A stretch of DNA of 64,000 bases, from positions 33,315,316 to 33,379,315 of the forward strand of contig CM069606.1 in NCBI GenBank assembly GCA_035771175.1, given 5' to 3'. Each line of letters opens with the position of its first letter. The first letter of the stretch is position 1. Under the pieces are notes generated by a model. The model had not been told where the DNA came from. It searched no databases and was given only the letters and a program-made list of their open reading frames with translations. The translations under genes and the position numbers were made by a program. This document shows positions 33,401 to 43,875 of the stretch, in pieces. This DNA comes from Paratinospora sagittata. Taxonomy: Eukaryota > Streptophyta > Magnoliopsida > Ranunculales > Menispermaceae.

Positions 33401-35030
33401 TCCATTTTTGCTCTTTTTCAAGTTTTAATCTTGAGTATTCATCTCGAGCCATTGATTTCACTTAATACATAATTAAATCATTTAATCTTGGCCGTCCATG
33501 ATAGGCTTAGGGTTTTTAATGATGGTTTTCTATTTAAACAATGATTAAACCCAACTTTCATAAGAACAACTTTTATTATTCATTCTCCAATATTTTTCTT
33601 TGCAACTGAGCTAACGAAGAGGCAGCCGCCATTGGAGAACATGTGCACTTCATGATCTTCTACTGAGTTTTTGAACACACATCTCTTATTAAAGTTGTTC
33701 ACGATTACGAGCTTTATTACATATCTAGTTTTTTATCGAATCGAGGTATTTTAGTCTTTCGTTCAAGTTTTCAGCCGTGCATATTTTTGAATCATGTGGC
33801 TGAGAAATCTAGAAGAAATCATCATTGTTTTGTAAGTATGTCGAGGTTTGTTTGGTAAGGAACAACCTCTCTCAATCTCGATTGGTTTTGAGTTCATCTG
33901 TATCTTTGAGCGCAATTGCACTTGTTCTAAGTGTTTAGAACAAGATTATCACTTTCTAGTTACTCTCCTTGATTTGATTCAAGTTTGAACAAATCAAGTC
34001 AAGTGATTGTGGTTCACTTGAGATTCCAATATTGGAATCAAAGTTCGGTTCATCCTTATCCCGCCGAAGGATGTTGTTGGTTCATCATGAGCTTATAAAA
34101 GGATAGGTTTGTCTTGAACCTGTAAAAAGATTTTTCTAACAGTTTGATTCACACCCGTGAAGTGAATCCGAGATAGTGAAACCCTAAAGAAGGTTTCTCT
34201 AGGCGTGGAGGTACGAAATAGATTTTCGAACCACGTAAAAAATGCTTGTCTCCTTATATTTATTTTGTGCATTTTACTATTATATATGATCTATTTGATA
34301 AAATGTCTCAACCAAATTAAGGAATACAAAAGATAAATTAAAAATTGATTTAATTAGCAGAAACACCCAATTCAGCCCGTTCTTGCAAGTACACTATCAC
34401 ACTTACATTTTATAAACCAAATTTATACATAGAATGTCATATATAAACACCAAAGGTAAGAAATACTCACAATGGGTACAATCCTATGGTTTCCAAATCA
34501 CCAAAATACAACTCCTACAGCCACTACACAAGCTGCTCACAAATTTCCCAGTTGATCGCACCAAGATCTAGCTAATTTCACCGTCCAAATTTTTGTACAC
34601 ATCACAATAAAACCTATTTCAATCAAGATTCCTCATTTAAATCACACACACTATTTTGAACACTCTCAAACCCTCGACTGCTTCAATTGCAGCAGGATTT
34701 GAGCATACCCTTAACTCAACACCAATTTCTTACAAATTGACATGCCATAAACCTAATTTCCATCACGAATCCATTGGAAACATAATTAAACAACAAAAGC
34801 CACGAATTTGGCCAATCCCAAACCATCACAAATTTGTACAACCATCACCAAATCCACCCAATTTCACATATGTTAAACAAATCAAAGAAAATAGTGAGAA
34901 TTCATAAGTTTCAAAGCTCACCTTAGCTTCAAATCTCCAAACCCTAGCCTTATTCCTCCTTCCCTTTTTCTTCTCCCTCTTTTCTCTAAAAGAACCCAAC
35001 TCAAATGTGCTAGAAAAAACGAAAATTCCT

Positions 35031-35290
35031 TTTTATATGCATGCAAACCGCCACACCGACTTATATATATAAAAAAAACTGTCAAAAAAGGCAGGAGCGC
35101 GCTCCTCTTTGCCAAGAAACAGTCCTTGTCTCTACTTCCTGCAAGGAGCTTGTTTCTGCATATTTCAAATAACTGATTTTTTGTCTACAACCATTAGAGC
35201 GTCCTGCCACTCCAAAACTCAGAAATCCTGTGTTTTGTCTGCCACTAATAGAGTGCGCTTCTCCCATTAGAAACGCGATCCTGGGGTCCA
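35031..35290 (-). promoter_or_regulatory. TATA-like box and AGGAGCGCGCTCCT word cluster
   Basis: On the minus strand gcatataaaa (35031-35040) is preceded by a perfect 14-bp palindrome at 35093-35106. More diverged words follow: caaggagcttgtttc, agagcgtcctgcc, agtgcgcttctcccatt and aaacgcgatcctgg, up to 35283. The cluster is homologous in position to 15415-15530. Confidence 0.65.
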
Positions 35291-35474
35291 GACTCACATT
35301 TTTCTAACTTTTCCTCACCCTAAGTCCATATCTAAGGCCCTGAGGTTCCTGTGAAACTAGGGAGCATACAAATACAACAGTTTACGGCCATCTACGTATG
35401 TACACTCATATAAATGTGTTTGATAATACATACAAGTCAACATAAAAGTTTGACTAGAGGTACGGGATGTTACA

Positions 35475-35660
35475 ATTAGCTTGTTTATGGAAACTAGAAG
35501 TGAGACCTTGTACGGGCACCTTCAAACGATGTTTTGTCGTTTCCTAAAAACAAGTTTTTTAGTCAAATTCTGAAAAAAATGTTTTTCCAAATTGTCAAAC
35601 CAAACACTTTTTTGGGGTTTTGAAAATTTTCGATACAAAAAACTTTATCCAAGTTTTAAA
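35475..35660. other. Copy 1 of duplicated segment, last part
   Basis: It continues copy 1 after the nest and matches 61540-61651. The match stops in copy 2 at 61652, where an LTR begins. Beyond 35600 the text accaaacac with AT-rich pieces recalls ends of small DNA transposons, but no TIR pair was confirmed. Confidence 0.75.
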
Positions 35661-35909
35661 CCAAACACAACCGAAGACTTTCTCTATGTTGTAGAAGTCC
35701 TTCTCTTCCATTGAATCCTTAATAAAGAACACTCTTTTTAATGTTCTCGTTGTTTGTTTGTTTTTTCGTTAATTTATAGTATTTGTTATATTGGAGCATC
35801 ATATATATATATATATTTATATAAGTCATTCAAGATCAATGAATCAAAGACAAGTGCAGTCCCAATTATTAATACAAGAACAAATGCCCACACCAAAGTT
35901 CAATAAGGG
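35661..35909. other. AT-rich spacer with short AT run
   Basis: No gene is seen. An (AT)n tract sits at 35802-35818. The segment next to 35910 may hold the PBS or flank of the adjoining LTR. Confidence 0.35.
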
Positions 35910-37557
35910 TGATAGTGAAAATTTTAAATTTGCAAGTGCACGACAGTCAAGTTATAGTAATCCCAAGGTGAGTTGGGTATCGTATCCACAGGGATAGTGA
36001 AATCAACTATTAAAAATGCCCAAAACTACTAAAGTATTGATTTTATCTAGGCTAACAAAACGTGATGATAAAGTGTGCTAAAAATTGAAATAGCTGAAAT
36101 TAGAAATTAAACAGAGATTTAGAGAAAATAGATGGTTAAAGATTATTAGAGAGTTGATTTCACTATGTTGATCTATATGGGTATCAAAAGATAGTGTTGT
36201 TGATTCAATTCTTAAGTTTATAAATCATGAATTCAAAATTGTTTAAACCCTTCTCTCAAATGCAAATTCAAACATCTATGCTTCAATTTCTAATCCCCTC
36301 TCTCAAATGTAAATTAACAATTAATGCATGCATTAAGACCTAAGATTCAATTAAATGATTTCAAAGGGGTTGTAGGTCTCTCGACTCGATACAAACTCCC
36401 TAGGTTTCAATTCACTTGTTTAAACTTGAAAACACCTCTCTCGAGTGTAAGAATTCAAATCTAAATTCATCCAACAAGTTGCAAGCATTAAGTATGGAGA
36501 ATTGAAAATAAACAAATCAAATTGCTCAACAACACAAAAATAATGAAAATCAACCCATATATCTCAACGTAGATTCATCAAACCCTCTAATAGAAATATT
36601 TAGTTCATCATCAAAGTCAAGAGTATAAGAGAGAAATTATAGAGAAAAGACATGAATACAATAAGCATAGAACAAGAAATGAATTTAAAACCCCCTTTTG
36701 AGTGTTTCTCCTTCTTCTTCCATCGAAAAGTTCTGCAACTTGTCTTCTTCTTCAATTTCTTCCTTGCTTTTTTTCCTCTCTACCCTCTTCTACAGCTACT
36801 GTTACCCTCTACTCTATACGACTACTGTTACTCTCTACTAGATCGTAATAATCCCCCAATAAAAACCGTAAAATGAGCTTTTTATACGTCATTGTCCAAA
36901 AAGACAAAAAAGGACCAGAAGTTTCACCGTAACGCCGCGGCGCTACGACAACTCTATCGGGGCGCCGCGGCGCTATGACAGAATTTTCATATTTTGTTCT
37001 TCTGGGCGTCGCAATGGGTGCCACGGCGCCCAGATAACATTTCTTCTTTCTTTTCCAGTTGTTGTACTTAGCCGATTTTTGTTCTCTTTTTGGCCGTTTC
37101 TCTTTCTCTTTAGTCCATCTTTAGTGCTCTTCTTCAATATGGCCGTGACATCATTTGATCTGCATTACTCGCTTTTAGGCTCTTTATTCACCTATAAGAC
37201 AAAACATAAATACAAGTAAATGATCTATATTATGTGCAAGTATGTATTAACATGTAATTCTATATGCACTATGAATAGCTTGTAAAATATTAACAAAATT
37301 AATATAAAAAGGTTGCAATTGACTTTAGGAAAAATACCTAAAAATCATTATTATTTTCCTAAACTAGCCTAATGTATTTTATTCATGAAAATCACTAAAA
37401 CTAACTTATAAAACTCCTAAAAATATCTAAATGAACCTAAAACACTAAATGAACTAATTAATGCAAATATATCTAAAAACTAACTCAATGCACCTAAAAA
37501 CCTATGAAATTAACATGTAAAATACTAATCTAAAACTCAACTTATGAAAGGGTCACA
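35910..37557 (-). mobile_element. Gypsy-type LTR, minus orientation
   Basis: The plus-strand left end tgatagtgaaaattttaaa, tgcaagtgcacgac and gtatcgtatccacagggat are the reverse complement of a motif common at the 3' end of plant gypsy LTRs. The right end gggtcaca gives a TG start on the minus strand. No TSD match was found (aaggg versus ataaa). It may therefore be one LTR of a broken element, with a possible G-rich PPT at 37558-37570 on the minus strand. The TATA-like box gacgtataaa is at 36881-36890 (minus). GC palindromes sit just upstream. Confidence 0.55.
36931..37031. repeat. GCGCCGCGGCGC palindrome cluster
   Basis: CGCCGCGGCG (36933-36942), GCGCCGCGGCGC (36962-36973) and an imperfect gggcgtcgcaatgggtgcc-type inverted repeat (37004-37031) lie 40-140 bp upstream of the minus-strand TATA-like box. 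Surroundings are strongly AT-rich. Confidence 0.88.
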
Positions 37558-37683
37558 ATAAACCCCCCAATAGGAGCACAACTCCTCACCTCATATGAGG
37601 TTGAGAAGATTTTTAGCCCTCCATCTCATATGAGGGGAAGTATATGCTTAACCAGGTAAGCTACCGATATTTGACACTCATGG
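37558..37683. other. Flank with paired CTCATATGAG palindromes
   Basis: CCTCATATGAGG (37589-37600) and CTCATATGAG (37625-37634) are repeated palindromes; a ggag...ctcc stem precedes them. No gene is seen. Confidence 0.6.
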
Positions 37684-37885
37684 TGTAATACCCTCAAATT
37701 AAACCAGCTTAAATCCTAGGATCTTGTTTAATAATCATTTACTAAAAGTTTAAAGGACATAAAAGTCAATATCTCAAAAGAAAAAGAACATTTTCGAGAA
37801 AATGACCTAAACGTCAATATCTCAGAAGATCCAGACATTTTAGAAAAAGGATAGTGATAAGACTAAAGGTATTTTATGACATAAA

Positions 37886-38848
37886 TGATGCAAACCAAGG
37901 AGCTGGACAAGTTGATCATACACTTGGGAATGGAGCTGAATGTGCACAAGACCCTTTGTCACTTCCAAGTGGTCCAATTACAAGACTTAGAGCCAAACGT
38001 TTCAAAGAAACGCTAAATGGGCTAATCCAAGAGAATTGGGCTGATTCTAAAAAGACCAAGATGGGCTCAAATAATAATCAAGGCTTAGTCCATGTCATCA
38101 AAGCAATTGAAGAAGCTAATTAGCACACAAAACGTGCCAGAATGGACTGACCATCATAGGGCATGAATTTGTTGAGTTGCAAGGATATTAAATAGAGGAA
38201 TAAACTTGGTCCTGGCTGGTTATGTTTTAAATATATTGAACTTAGTCAATTAGCTATTTTGGTTACCTTTAGAAGTCCAAGAGGCCTAAAAACATGGGGG
38301 CTTGTTCTTTAGAAGTCCAAGAGGCCTAAAAACATGGGGACTTGTCCTTTAGAAGTCCAAAAGACCTAAAAACATGGAAACTTGTTCTTTAGAAGTCCAA
38401 GAGGCCTAAAAACATGGGGACTTGTCCTTTAGAAGTCCAAGAGGCCTAAAAACATGAGGACTTGTCTATGTTGATGTTTGTGTTGTTTTAAATTTAGTTA
38501 TGTCTTTTCCTATTCTTGGAGGGTTGTTCCAAGTATATATAGAGTGGTAGCTCGAATTTGAATGGTAGATTATGTTTTGAGATTAAGTTAATCTTGTGAG
38601 GTCTTGTGTCCTCTTTGTTCTTAAAAGAACTCTTTGAACTTATCAAGTTAATCTTGTGGCGTTCAAGCAACCAAACTTATCACCTTGATTGTTGAATCTT
38701 AGTGTGACGTTTTCAATCCTTCGTAGTCTTGGTTTTCATCTGGTTAGGTGACTGGTCAAGGCTCAACCAATCTTGTCTACACGATCTTGGGGTTCTAATC
38801 CATCATTGTTATTGGGTTTCATCACAATTGTTGGTGGAGTTCATATCA
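37886..38848 (+). repeat. 5' LTR of CRM-like element
   Basis: 963 bp. It keeps an open reading of the integrase tail (GPITRLRAKRFKETLNGL, QENWADSKKTK, to EEAN at about 38120). Five 40-bp repeats (38268-38467) precede a TATA-like TATATATAG (38534-38542). Confidence 0.93.
38268..38467. repeat. Five 40-bp tandem repeats, each a potential hairpin
   Basis: The unit contains tttagaagtccaagaggcc then taaaaacatggggacttg. aagtcc and ggactt in each unit are complementary, and aggcct is itself a palindrome. The 3' LTR has six units (about 43264-43489), the first one incomplete. Confidence 0.95.
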
Positions 38849-38850
38849 TT

Positions 38851-38862
38851 TGGTATCAGAGC
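38851..38862 (+). promoter_or_regulatory. Primer-binding site, initiator-Met tRNA
   Basis: TGGTATCAGAGC, 2 nt after the LTR end, as in the other gypsy elements here. Confidence 0.93.
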
Positions 38863-38914
38863 TTTGGTTCTAAGATAAGTTTGACTATCTTTTATTTTAA
38901 TTTTGTTATTTCCT

Positions 38915-39145
38915 GTTCCCTGCGGTGGAAAAAAAAATCGTCCAAAAAAAAGGAGAAGAAAAGTGATTCCAGTAAGAAAATTTCCTCTTTTCAATCTTGT
39001 TTCTCACCTTATTCATGTTCTTGATCTTTTGATCAGTTTTGGTCAAAAAAAAAAAGGAGAAGAAAAGTGATTCCAGTAAGAAAATTTCCTCTTTTCAATC
39101 TTGTTTCTCACCTTATTCATGTTCTTGATCTTTTGATGAGTTTAG
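38915..39145. repeat. Direct repeat in leader of CRM-like element
   Basis: A block with aaggagaagaaaagtgattc, cagtaagaaaatttcctc and cttattcatgttcttgatc occurs twice (about 38949-39032 and 39054-39137, spacing about 105 bp). Confidence 0.9.
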
Positions 39146-39375
39146 TTTGTTTCTCATTTTTGAATTGCTGCTAGATTATTTTGAATTAGTGTCTTGAAAT
39201 TTGATTAAGAACTAAAGAAGACACAAAAGAGTGGAAAAAGGCAAGAGTGTGTGAGACCATAAGAGGGTAAAAGTCGTTTAGAGTGAAAACACGAGTGCAA
39301 GTGTATCAAATTCTTGAGTGAAACACGTGAGGGAGTGCTTGTGAGGATTCTAACCTTGTTTTGCAGATTTTAAAT

Positions 39376-40089
39376 ATGTCCAATAATCAAGAAGAAGATA
39401 CAACCGAAGAAGTTCGACAACATGCAGTTCTGAACCTCCAAATGCAAGCGTTGTTAGGGGAAATGAGGCGTATGTTGAGGGATGAAGTAGATGATGCTGA
39501 CATGCCACCTTTGGAGGATGCCGATGATGAGCAAAGTGCTATGGTTGGAGATTTATTGGTAGCAAGGCGAGTTCTCAATGTGCAGGTTAAGGAGGAAGAA
39601 AGTAACCAAAGGGAGAACTTGTTTCATACTCGGTGCTTTGTAAACAACAAAGTTTGCAGTGTCATTATCGATGGAGGGAGTTGCACAAACGTAGCCAGCA
39701 CTTATTTGGTGGAGAAATTGGCCTTAACTACCTTGAAACATCCTCACCCTTATCGGCTTCAGTGGCTGAATGACTGTGGCGAAATCAAGGTGACAAGGCA
39801 AGTGTTGGTGGCATTATCCATTGGTAAATATGAGGATGAGGTGCTTTGTGATGTGGTTCCTATGGATGCATTCCATTTATTGTTGGGAAGACCATGGCAG
39901 TATGATAAAAGGGCTAAGCATGATGGATTCACAAATAGGTATTCTTTCACTCATAAAGGGCATCCTATTATTCTTGTGCCATTGGCTCCAAAACAAGTCA
40001 GGGAGGACCAATTAAAGTTACAAAGCTCAAATGAAAAAAAGAAAGAAAAAGAAATGAAGGCAAAAAAAAAGAAGAGAGAAAAACATTGA
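39376..40089 (+). pseudogene. Gag N-terminus fused to protease, CRM-like element
   Basis: The first ATG is at 39376 (MSNNQEEDTTEEVRQH). The gag start runs straight into DADMPPLEDADDE and the protease (IIDGGSCTNVAS, residues about 95-110; WLNDCGEIKVTRQVLV; LLLGRPWQYDKRAKHDGF). Normal relatives have several hundred gag residues between these parts, including capsid and CX2CX4HX4C knuckles, so an in-frame internal deletion is inferred. The Lys/Glu-rich tail ends in TGA at 40087-40089. The pol frame resumes in another phase nearby. Confidence 0.88.
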
Positions 40090-40126
40090 TCAGAGAGAAA
40101 AAGAAAGAGAGGGGATTTCAGCCATA

Positions 40127-41362
40127 GTGAGAGCAAGAGAGGAAAAATTCAATTGCATTGCAAAAAAAAGTGAGATCAAGAGAGCATTATTATCACACCA
40201 GCCCCTTATTGTACTCATGTACAATGAGGCTCTTTTATGTACTAATGATCTCGTCGGTGCTTTGCCGAATGTTATTGTTTCTCTTTTACAGGAGTTTGAA
40301 GATCTCCTTCCCGAAGAAGTACCTTATGGATTACCTCCAACTCGAGGGATTGAACATCAAATTGATTTCATACCAGGTGCATCAATTCCAAACCGACCTG
40401 CTTATAGGAGTAATCCCGAGGAGACCAAGGAACTCCAAAGGCAAGTAGGTGAATTATTGGAGAAGGGGTATGTGCGTGAAAGCATGAGTCCTTGTGCAGT
40501 TCCGGTGCTGTTAGTTCCTAAGAAGGATGGAACATGGAGGATGTGTGTTGACTGCCGAGCCATCAACAACATAACGGTAAAGTATCGTCATCCCATTCCT
40601 AAATTAGACGATATGCTGGATGAATTGCATGGGTCTTGTGTCTTTTCAAAAATTGATCTTAAGAGTGGATATCATCAGATTGGGATGAAGGAAGGTGATG
40701 AATGGAAAACTGCTTTTAAGACTAAATATGGTTTGTATGAGTGGTTAGTGATGCCTTTCAGTTTAACTAATGCTCCGAGCACATTTATGCATTTAATGAA
40801 CCATGTTTTGCGTGCATTTATTGGCAGATTTGTCGTTGTGTATTTTGATGATATCCTAATTTATAGCAAAAACTTGGAAGAACATGTAATGCATTTGAAA
40901 TCTATTTTGGAAATTCTAAGGAAAGAAAAGTTGTTTGCTAATCTCAAGAAGTGCACCTTTTGCACGGATACACTTGTGTTTCTTGGTTTTGTTGTTAGTA
41001 AGAGAGGAATTGAGGTGGACGAGGAAAAGGTTAAGGCAATCCAAGAGTGGTCAACGCCTACAACAATCAGCCAAGTGAGGAGTTTCCACGGCTTAGCTAG
41101 CTTCTATAGACGGTTTGTGCGTGATTTTAGTAGCTTAGCCTCACCTCTTACTGAAGTCATCAAGAAAAATGTACCGTTTAAGTGGGGGAAAGAACAAGAA
41201 AAGGCATTTAATCTGATCAAAGAAAAGCTAACTAATGCACCTTTGCTTGTTTTACCTAACTTTGCAAAAGCTTTTGAAATTGAGTGTGATGCTTCAGGTA
41301 TAGGTATTGGAGCTGTTTTGATGCAAGAAGGCCGTCCAGTTGCTTATTTTAGTGAAAGTTAA
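40127..41362 (+). pseudogene. Reverse transcriptase and RNase H start, CRM-like element
   Basis: The open frame has [64 protein letters not shown], the catalytic [10 protein letters not shown] (about 40841-40870) and [17 protein letters not shown]. RNase H begins with [17 protein letters not shown] and ends at a TAA (41360-41362) right after AYFSES. In the next frame the text continues [19 protein letters not shown], so loss of one A near 41356 explains the stop. Confidence 0.93.
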
Positions 41363-42950
41363 GTGGGGCAGCCCTAAATTACCCTACTTATGATAAGGAG
41401 ATGTACGCCTTGATAAGGGCTTTGGAAAATTGGCAACACTATCTATGGCCAAAGGAATTCATGATTCACACAGATCATGAATCTTTGAAGCATTTGAAAG
41501 GACAACAAAAGTTGAACAGACGCCATGCCAAGTGGGTGGAATTCATTGAAACATTCCCTTATGTGATCAGATACAAGCAAGGTAAGGAAAATGTGGTAGC
41601 TGACGCATTGTCCCGAAGGTATGCTTTACTTTCCATTTTAGATACAAAATTGCTTGGTTTTGAATACATTAAGGATTTGTATGCACAAGATTCTGATTTT
41701 GGCGAAGTGTTCAATGCATGTGAAAAAATGGCATTTGGTAAGTTTTATAGGCATGATGGATTTTTGTTTCGGGAAAATAAACTGTGTGTGCCTATGTGTT
41801 CTTTGCGTGAATTGTTTGTGAGAGAAGCTCATGGTGGTGGTTTGATGGGTCATTTTGGTGTAGCTAAGACATTAGGAATTTTGTATGATCATTTTTTTTG
41901 GCCTCATATGAAACGTGATGTGGAAAGAATCTGTGAGAAGTGTATCACGTGTAAACAGGCCAAGTCTAAGTTGAAACCCCATGGTTTGTACACCCCTTTG
42001 CCAATACCTAGTGAACCTTGGACTGATATTTCTATGGATTTTGTTTTGGAATTACCTAGGACTAAGAGGGGGAGAGATTCAGTTTTTGTGGTGGTAGATA
42101 GATTTTCCAAGATGGCACACTTCATTGCATGTCATAAAACTGATGATGCATCACATATAGCTGCTTTGTTCTTCAAAGAAATTGTTAGGTTACATGGCAT
42201 GCCTAGGACCATTGTTTCTGATAGGGATGCAAGGTTTTTGAGTTACTTTTGGAAGACTTTGTGGGGAAAGTTGGGAACCAAGTTATTGTTTTCTACTACT
42301 TGTCATCCACAAACGGAAGGTCAAACTGAAGTAGTAAATAGAACTTTGTCTTCTTTGTTACGTGCTATCATTAAAAAGAACTTAAAAACATGGGAAGATT
42401 GTTTGCCACATGTTGAATTTGCATATAATCGAAGTATTCATTCTGCAACTAAATTTTCACCATTTGAAATGGTTTATGGTTTTAACCCATTGCCACTTTT
42501 GGATTTAACTTCTTTACCTTTGAGTGAACGTGTAAACTTAGATGGCAAAAAGAAGGCAGAATTTGTAAAGATGATTGAAAAAGCACGGCTGAACATTGAA
42601 ATGAGGACTAAACTAAACAATATGTCCAACAAGCCAACAAGGGACGCAAGAAGGTAGTGTTTGAACCCGGAGATTGGGTTTGGTTGCACATAAGGAAGGA
42701 CCGTTTTCCGGAGAAACGACGTTCAAAACTCCTACCTCGGGGTGACGGACCATTTCAAATAGTGGAACGCATCAATGATAATGCCTACAAGCTTGACTTA
42801 CCAGGTGAGTATGGTGTCAGTGCAAGCTTTAATGTTGCTGATTTGTCTCCTTTTGATGTAGGTGATGATTTGAGGACAAATCCTTCTCAAGAGGGGGAGA
42901 ATGATGCAAACCAAGGAGCTGGACAAGTTGATCATACACTTGGGAATTGA
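41363..42950 (+). pseudogene. RNase H end and integrase, CRM-like element
   Basis: The frame holds [30 protein letters not shown], the integrase HHCC region ([23 protein letters not shown]), the catalytic Asp residues ([26 protein letters not shown]) and Glu ([14 protein letters not shown]), all kept. A frameshift near 42615 moves into [49 protein letters not shown]. This tail crosses the PPT and enters the 3' LTR, where it stops at TGA 42948-42950. Confidence 0.93.
42889..42901 (+). promoter_or_regulatory. Polypurine tract of CRM-like element
   Basis: aagagggggagaa directly precedes the 3' LTR start TGATGC and also encodes part of the integrase tail (QEGEN). Confidence 0.85.
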
Positions 42951-43875
42951 GCTGAATATGCACAAGACCCTTTGTCACTTTCAAGTGGTCCAATTACAAG
43001 ACTTAGAGCCAAACGTATCAAGGAAGCGCTAAATGGGCTAATCCAAGAGAATTGGGCTGATTCTAAAAAGACCAAGATGGGCTCAAATAATAATCAAGGC
43101 TTAGTCCATGTCATCAAAGCAATTGAAGAAGCTAATTAGCACACAAAACGTGCCAGTATGGACTGACCATCAAAGGGCATGAATTTGTTGAGTTGCAAGG
43201 ATATTAAATAGGGGAATAAACTTGGTTCTGGCTGGTTATGTTTTAAATACATTGAACTTAGTCAAGAGGCCTAAAAACATGGGGACTTGTTCTTTAGAAG
43301 TCCAAGAGGCCTAAAAACATGGGGACTTGTCCTTTAGAAGTCCAAGAGGCCTAAAAACATGGAAACTTGTTTTTTAGAAGTCCAAGAGGCCTAAAAACGT
43401 GGGAACTTGTCCTTTAGAAGTCCAAGAGGCCTAAAAACGTGGGGACTTGTCCTTTAGAAGTCCAAGAGGTCAAAAAACATGAGGACTTGTCTATGTTGAT
43501 GTTTGTGTTGTTTTAAATTTAGTTATGTCTTTTCCTATTCTTGGAGGGTTGTTCCAAGTATATATAGAGTGGTAGCTCGAATTTGAATGGTAGATTATGT
43601 TTTGAGATCAAGTTAATCTTGTGAGGTCTTGTGTCCTGTTTGTTCTTAAAAGAACTCTTTGAACTTATCAAGTTAATCTTGTGGCGTTCAAGCAACCAAA
43701 CTTATCACCTTGATTGTTGAATCTTGGTGTGGCGTTTTCAATCCTTCGTAGTCTTGGTTTTCATCTGGTTAGGTGGCGAGTCAAGGCTCAACCAATCTTG
43801 TGTCTACACAATCTTGGGGTTCTAATCCATCATTGTTATTGGGTTTCATCACAATTGTTGGTGGAGTTCATATCA
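42902..43875 (+). repeat. 3' LTR of CRM-like element
   Basis: 974 bp, very similar to the 5' LTR. It differs by repeat number (six units, first incomplete), a deletion just before the array, and a G-to-T change that creates the TGA ending the integrase tail. TATA-like box at about 43559-43567. Confidence 0.93.

Larger units (their letters stand above)
19035..34394 (+). mobile_element. SIRE-like Copia element, 5'-truncated, with 3' LTR
   Basis: The retained parts are a coding remnant (about 19035-19355 and 21161-21372), a long untranslated 3' region (21373-22955), a polypurine tract (22956-22970) and a 3' LTR starting TGTTGGCC at 22971. The LTR is split by a chromovirus and resumes at 32542. 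It ends near 34394, where acccaattcagcccg corresponds to the reverse complement of the G-run end of related LTRs. The 5' LTR, gag and pol are missing, so the left junction near 19035 is a truncation. The Copia/SIRE-like assignment rests on LTR ends, PPT and layout, not on pol. Confidence 0.65.
22971..34394 (+). mobile_element. 3' LTR of SIRE-like element, split by chromovirus
   Basis: Parts are 22971-23165 and 32542 to about 34394. Together they make about 2.05 kb, close to related solo LTRs. A word array with GGAACGCGTTCC is at 33090-33400, and a TATA-like ctatttaaac box is at about 33530-33538. R/U5-like sequence follows, with gaacctgtaaaaag phrases that mirror the solo LTRs at 10371 and 19356. 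Confidence 0.75.
18796..35474 (-). mobile_element. Interrupted LTR (TGTAAC family) hosting a 15-kb nest
   Basis: The left end tgttgcaacccccttcg (18796) and right end gtacgggatgttaca (35474) match the ends of the solo LTR at 13607-15721. A perfect 5-bp TSD attag flanks it (18791-18795 and 35475-35479). Copy 2 reads straight across this point (about 61535-61545). Only 18796 to about 19035 and about 34395-35474 belong to this LTR; its middle was replaced or deleted when the SIRE-like element landed. A TATA-like box on the minus strand is at about 35031-35038. Confidence 0.85.
37886..43875 (+). mobile_element. CRM-like chromovirus, nearly complete
   Basis: A perfect 5-bp TSD ataaa (37881-37885 and 43876-43880) flanks two LTRs of 963 and 974 bp that share TGATGCAAACC starts and GTTCATATCA ends. 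The order is LTR, initiator-Met PBS, gag fragment fused to protease, RT, RNase H, integrase, PPT, LTR. The protease DGGSCTNVAS block and a polyprotein tail that reads into the LTR favour CRM or a close chromovirus clade. Most of gag (capsid and zinc knuckle) is deleted; pol has a few frameshifts. LTRs are very similar, so insertion is recent compared with its host. Confidence 0.9.

Noticed and set aside
36652..36876. Hydrophobic 74-codon frame resembling a membrane peptide
   Set aside because: It lies in the transcribed part of a minus-strand LTR; the hydrophobicity comes from a CT-rich tract.
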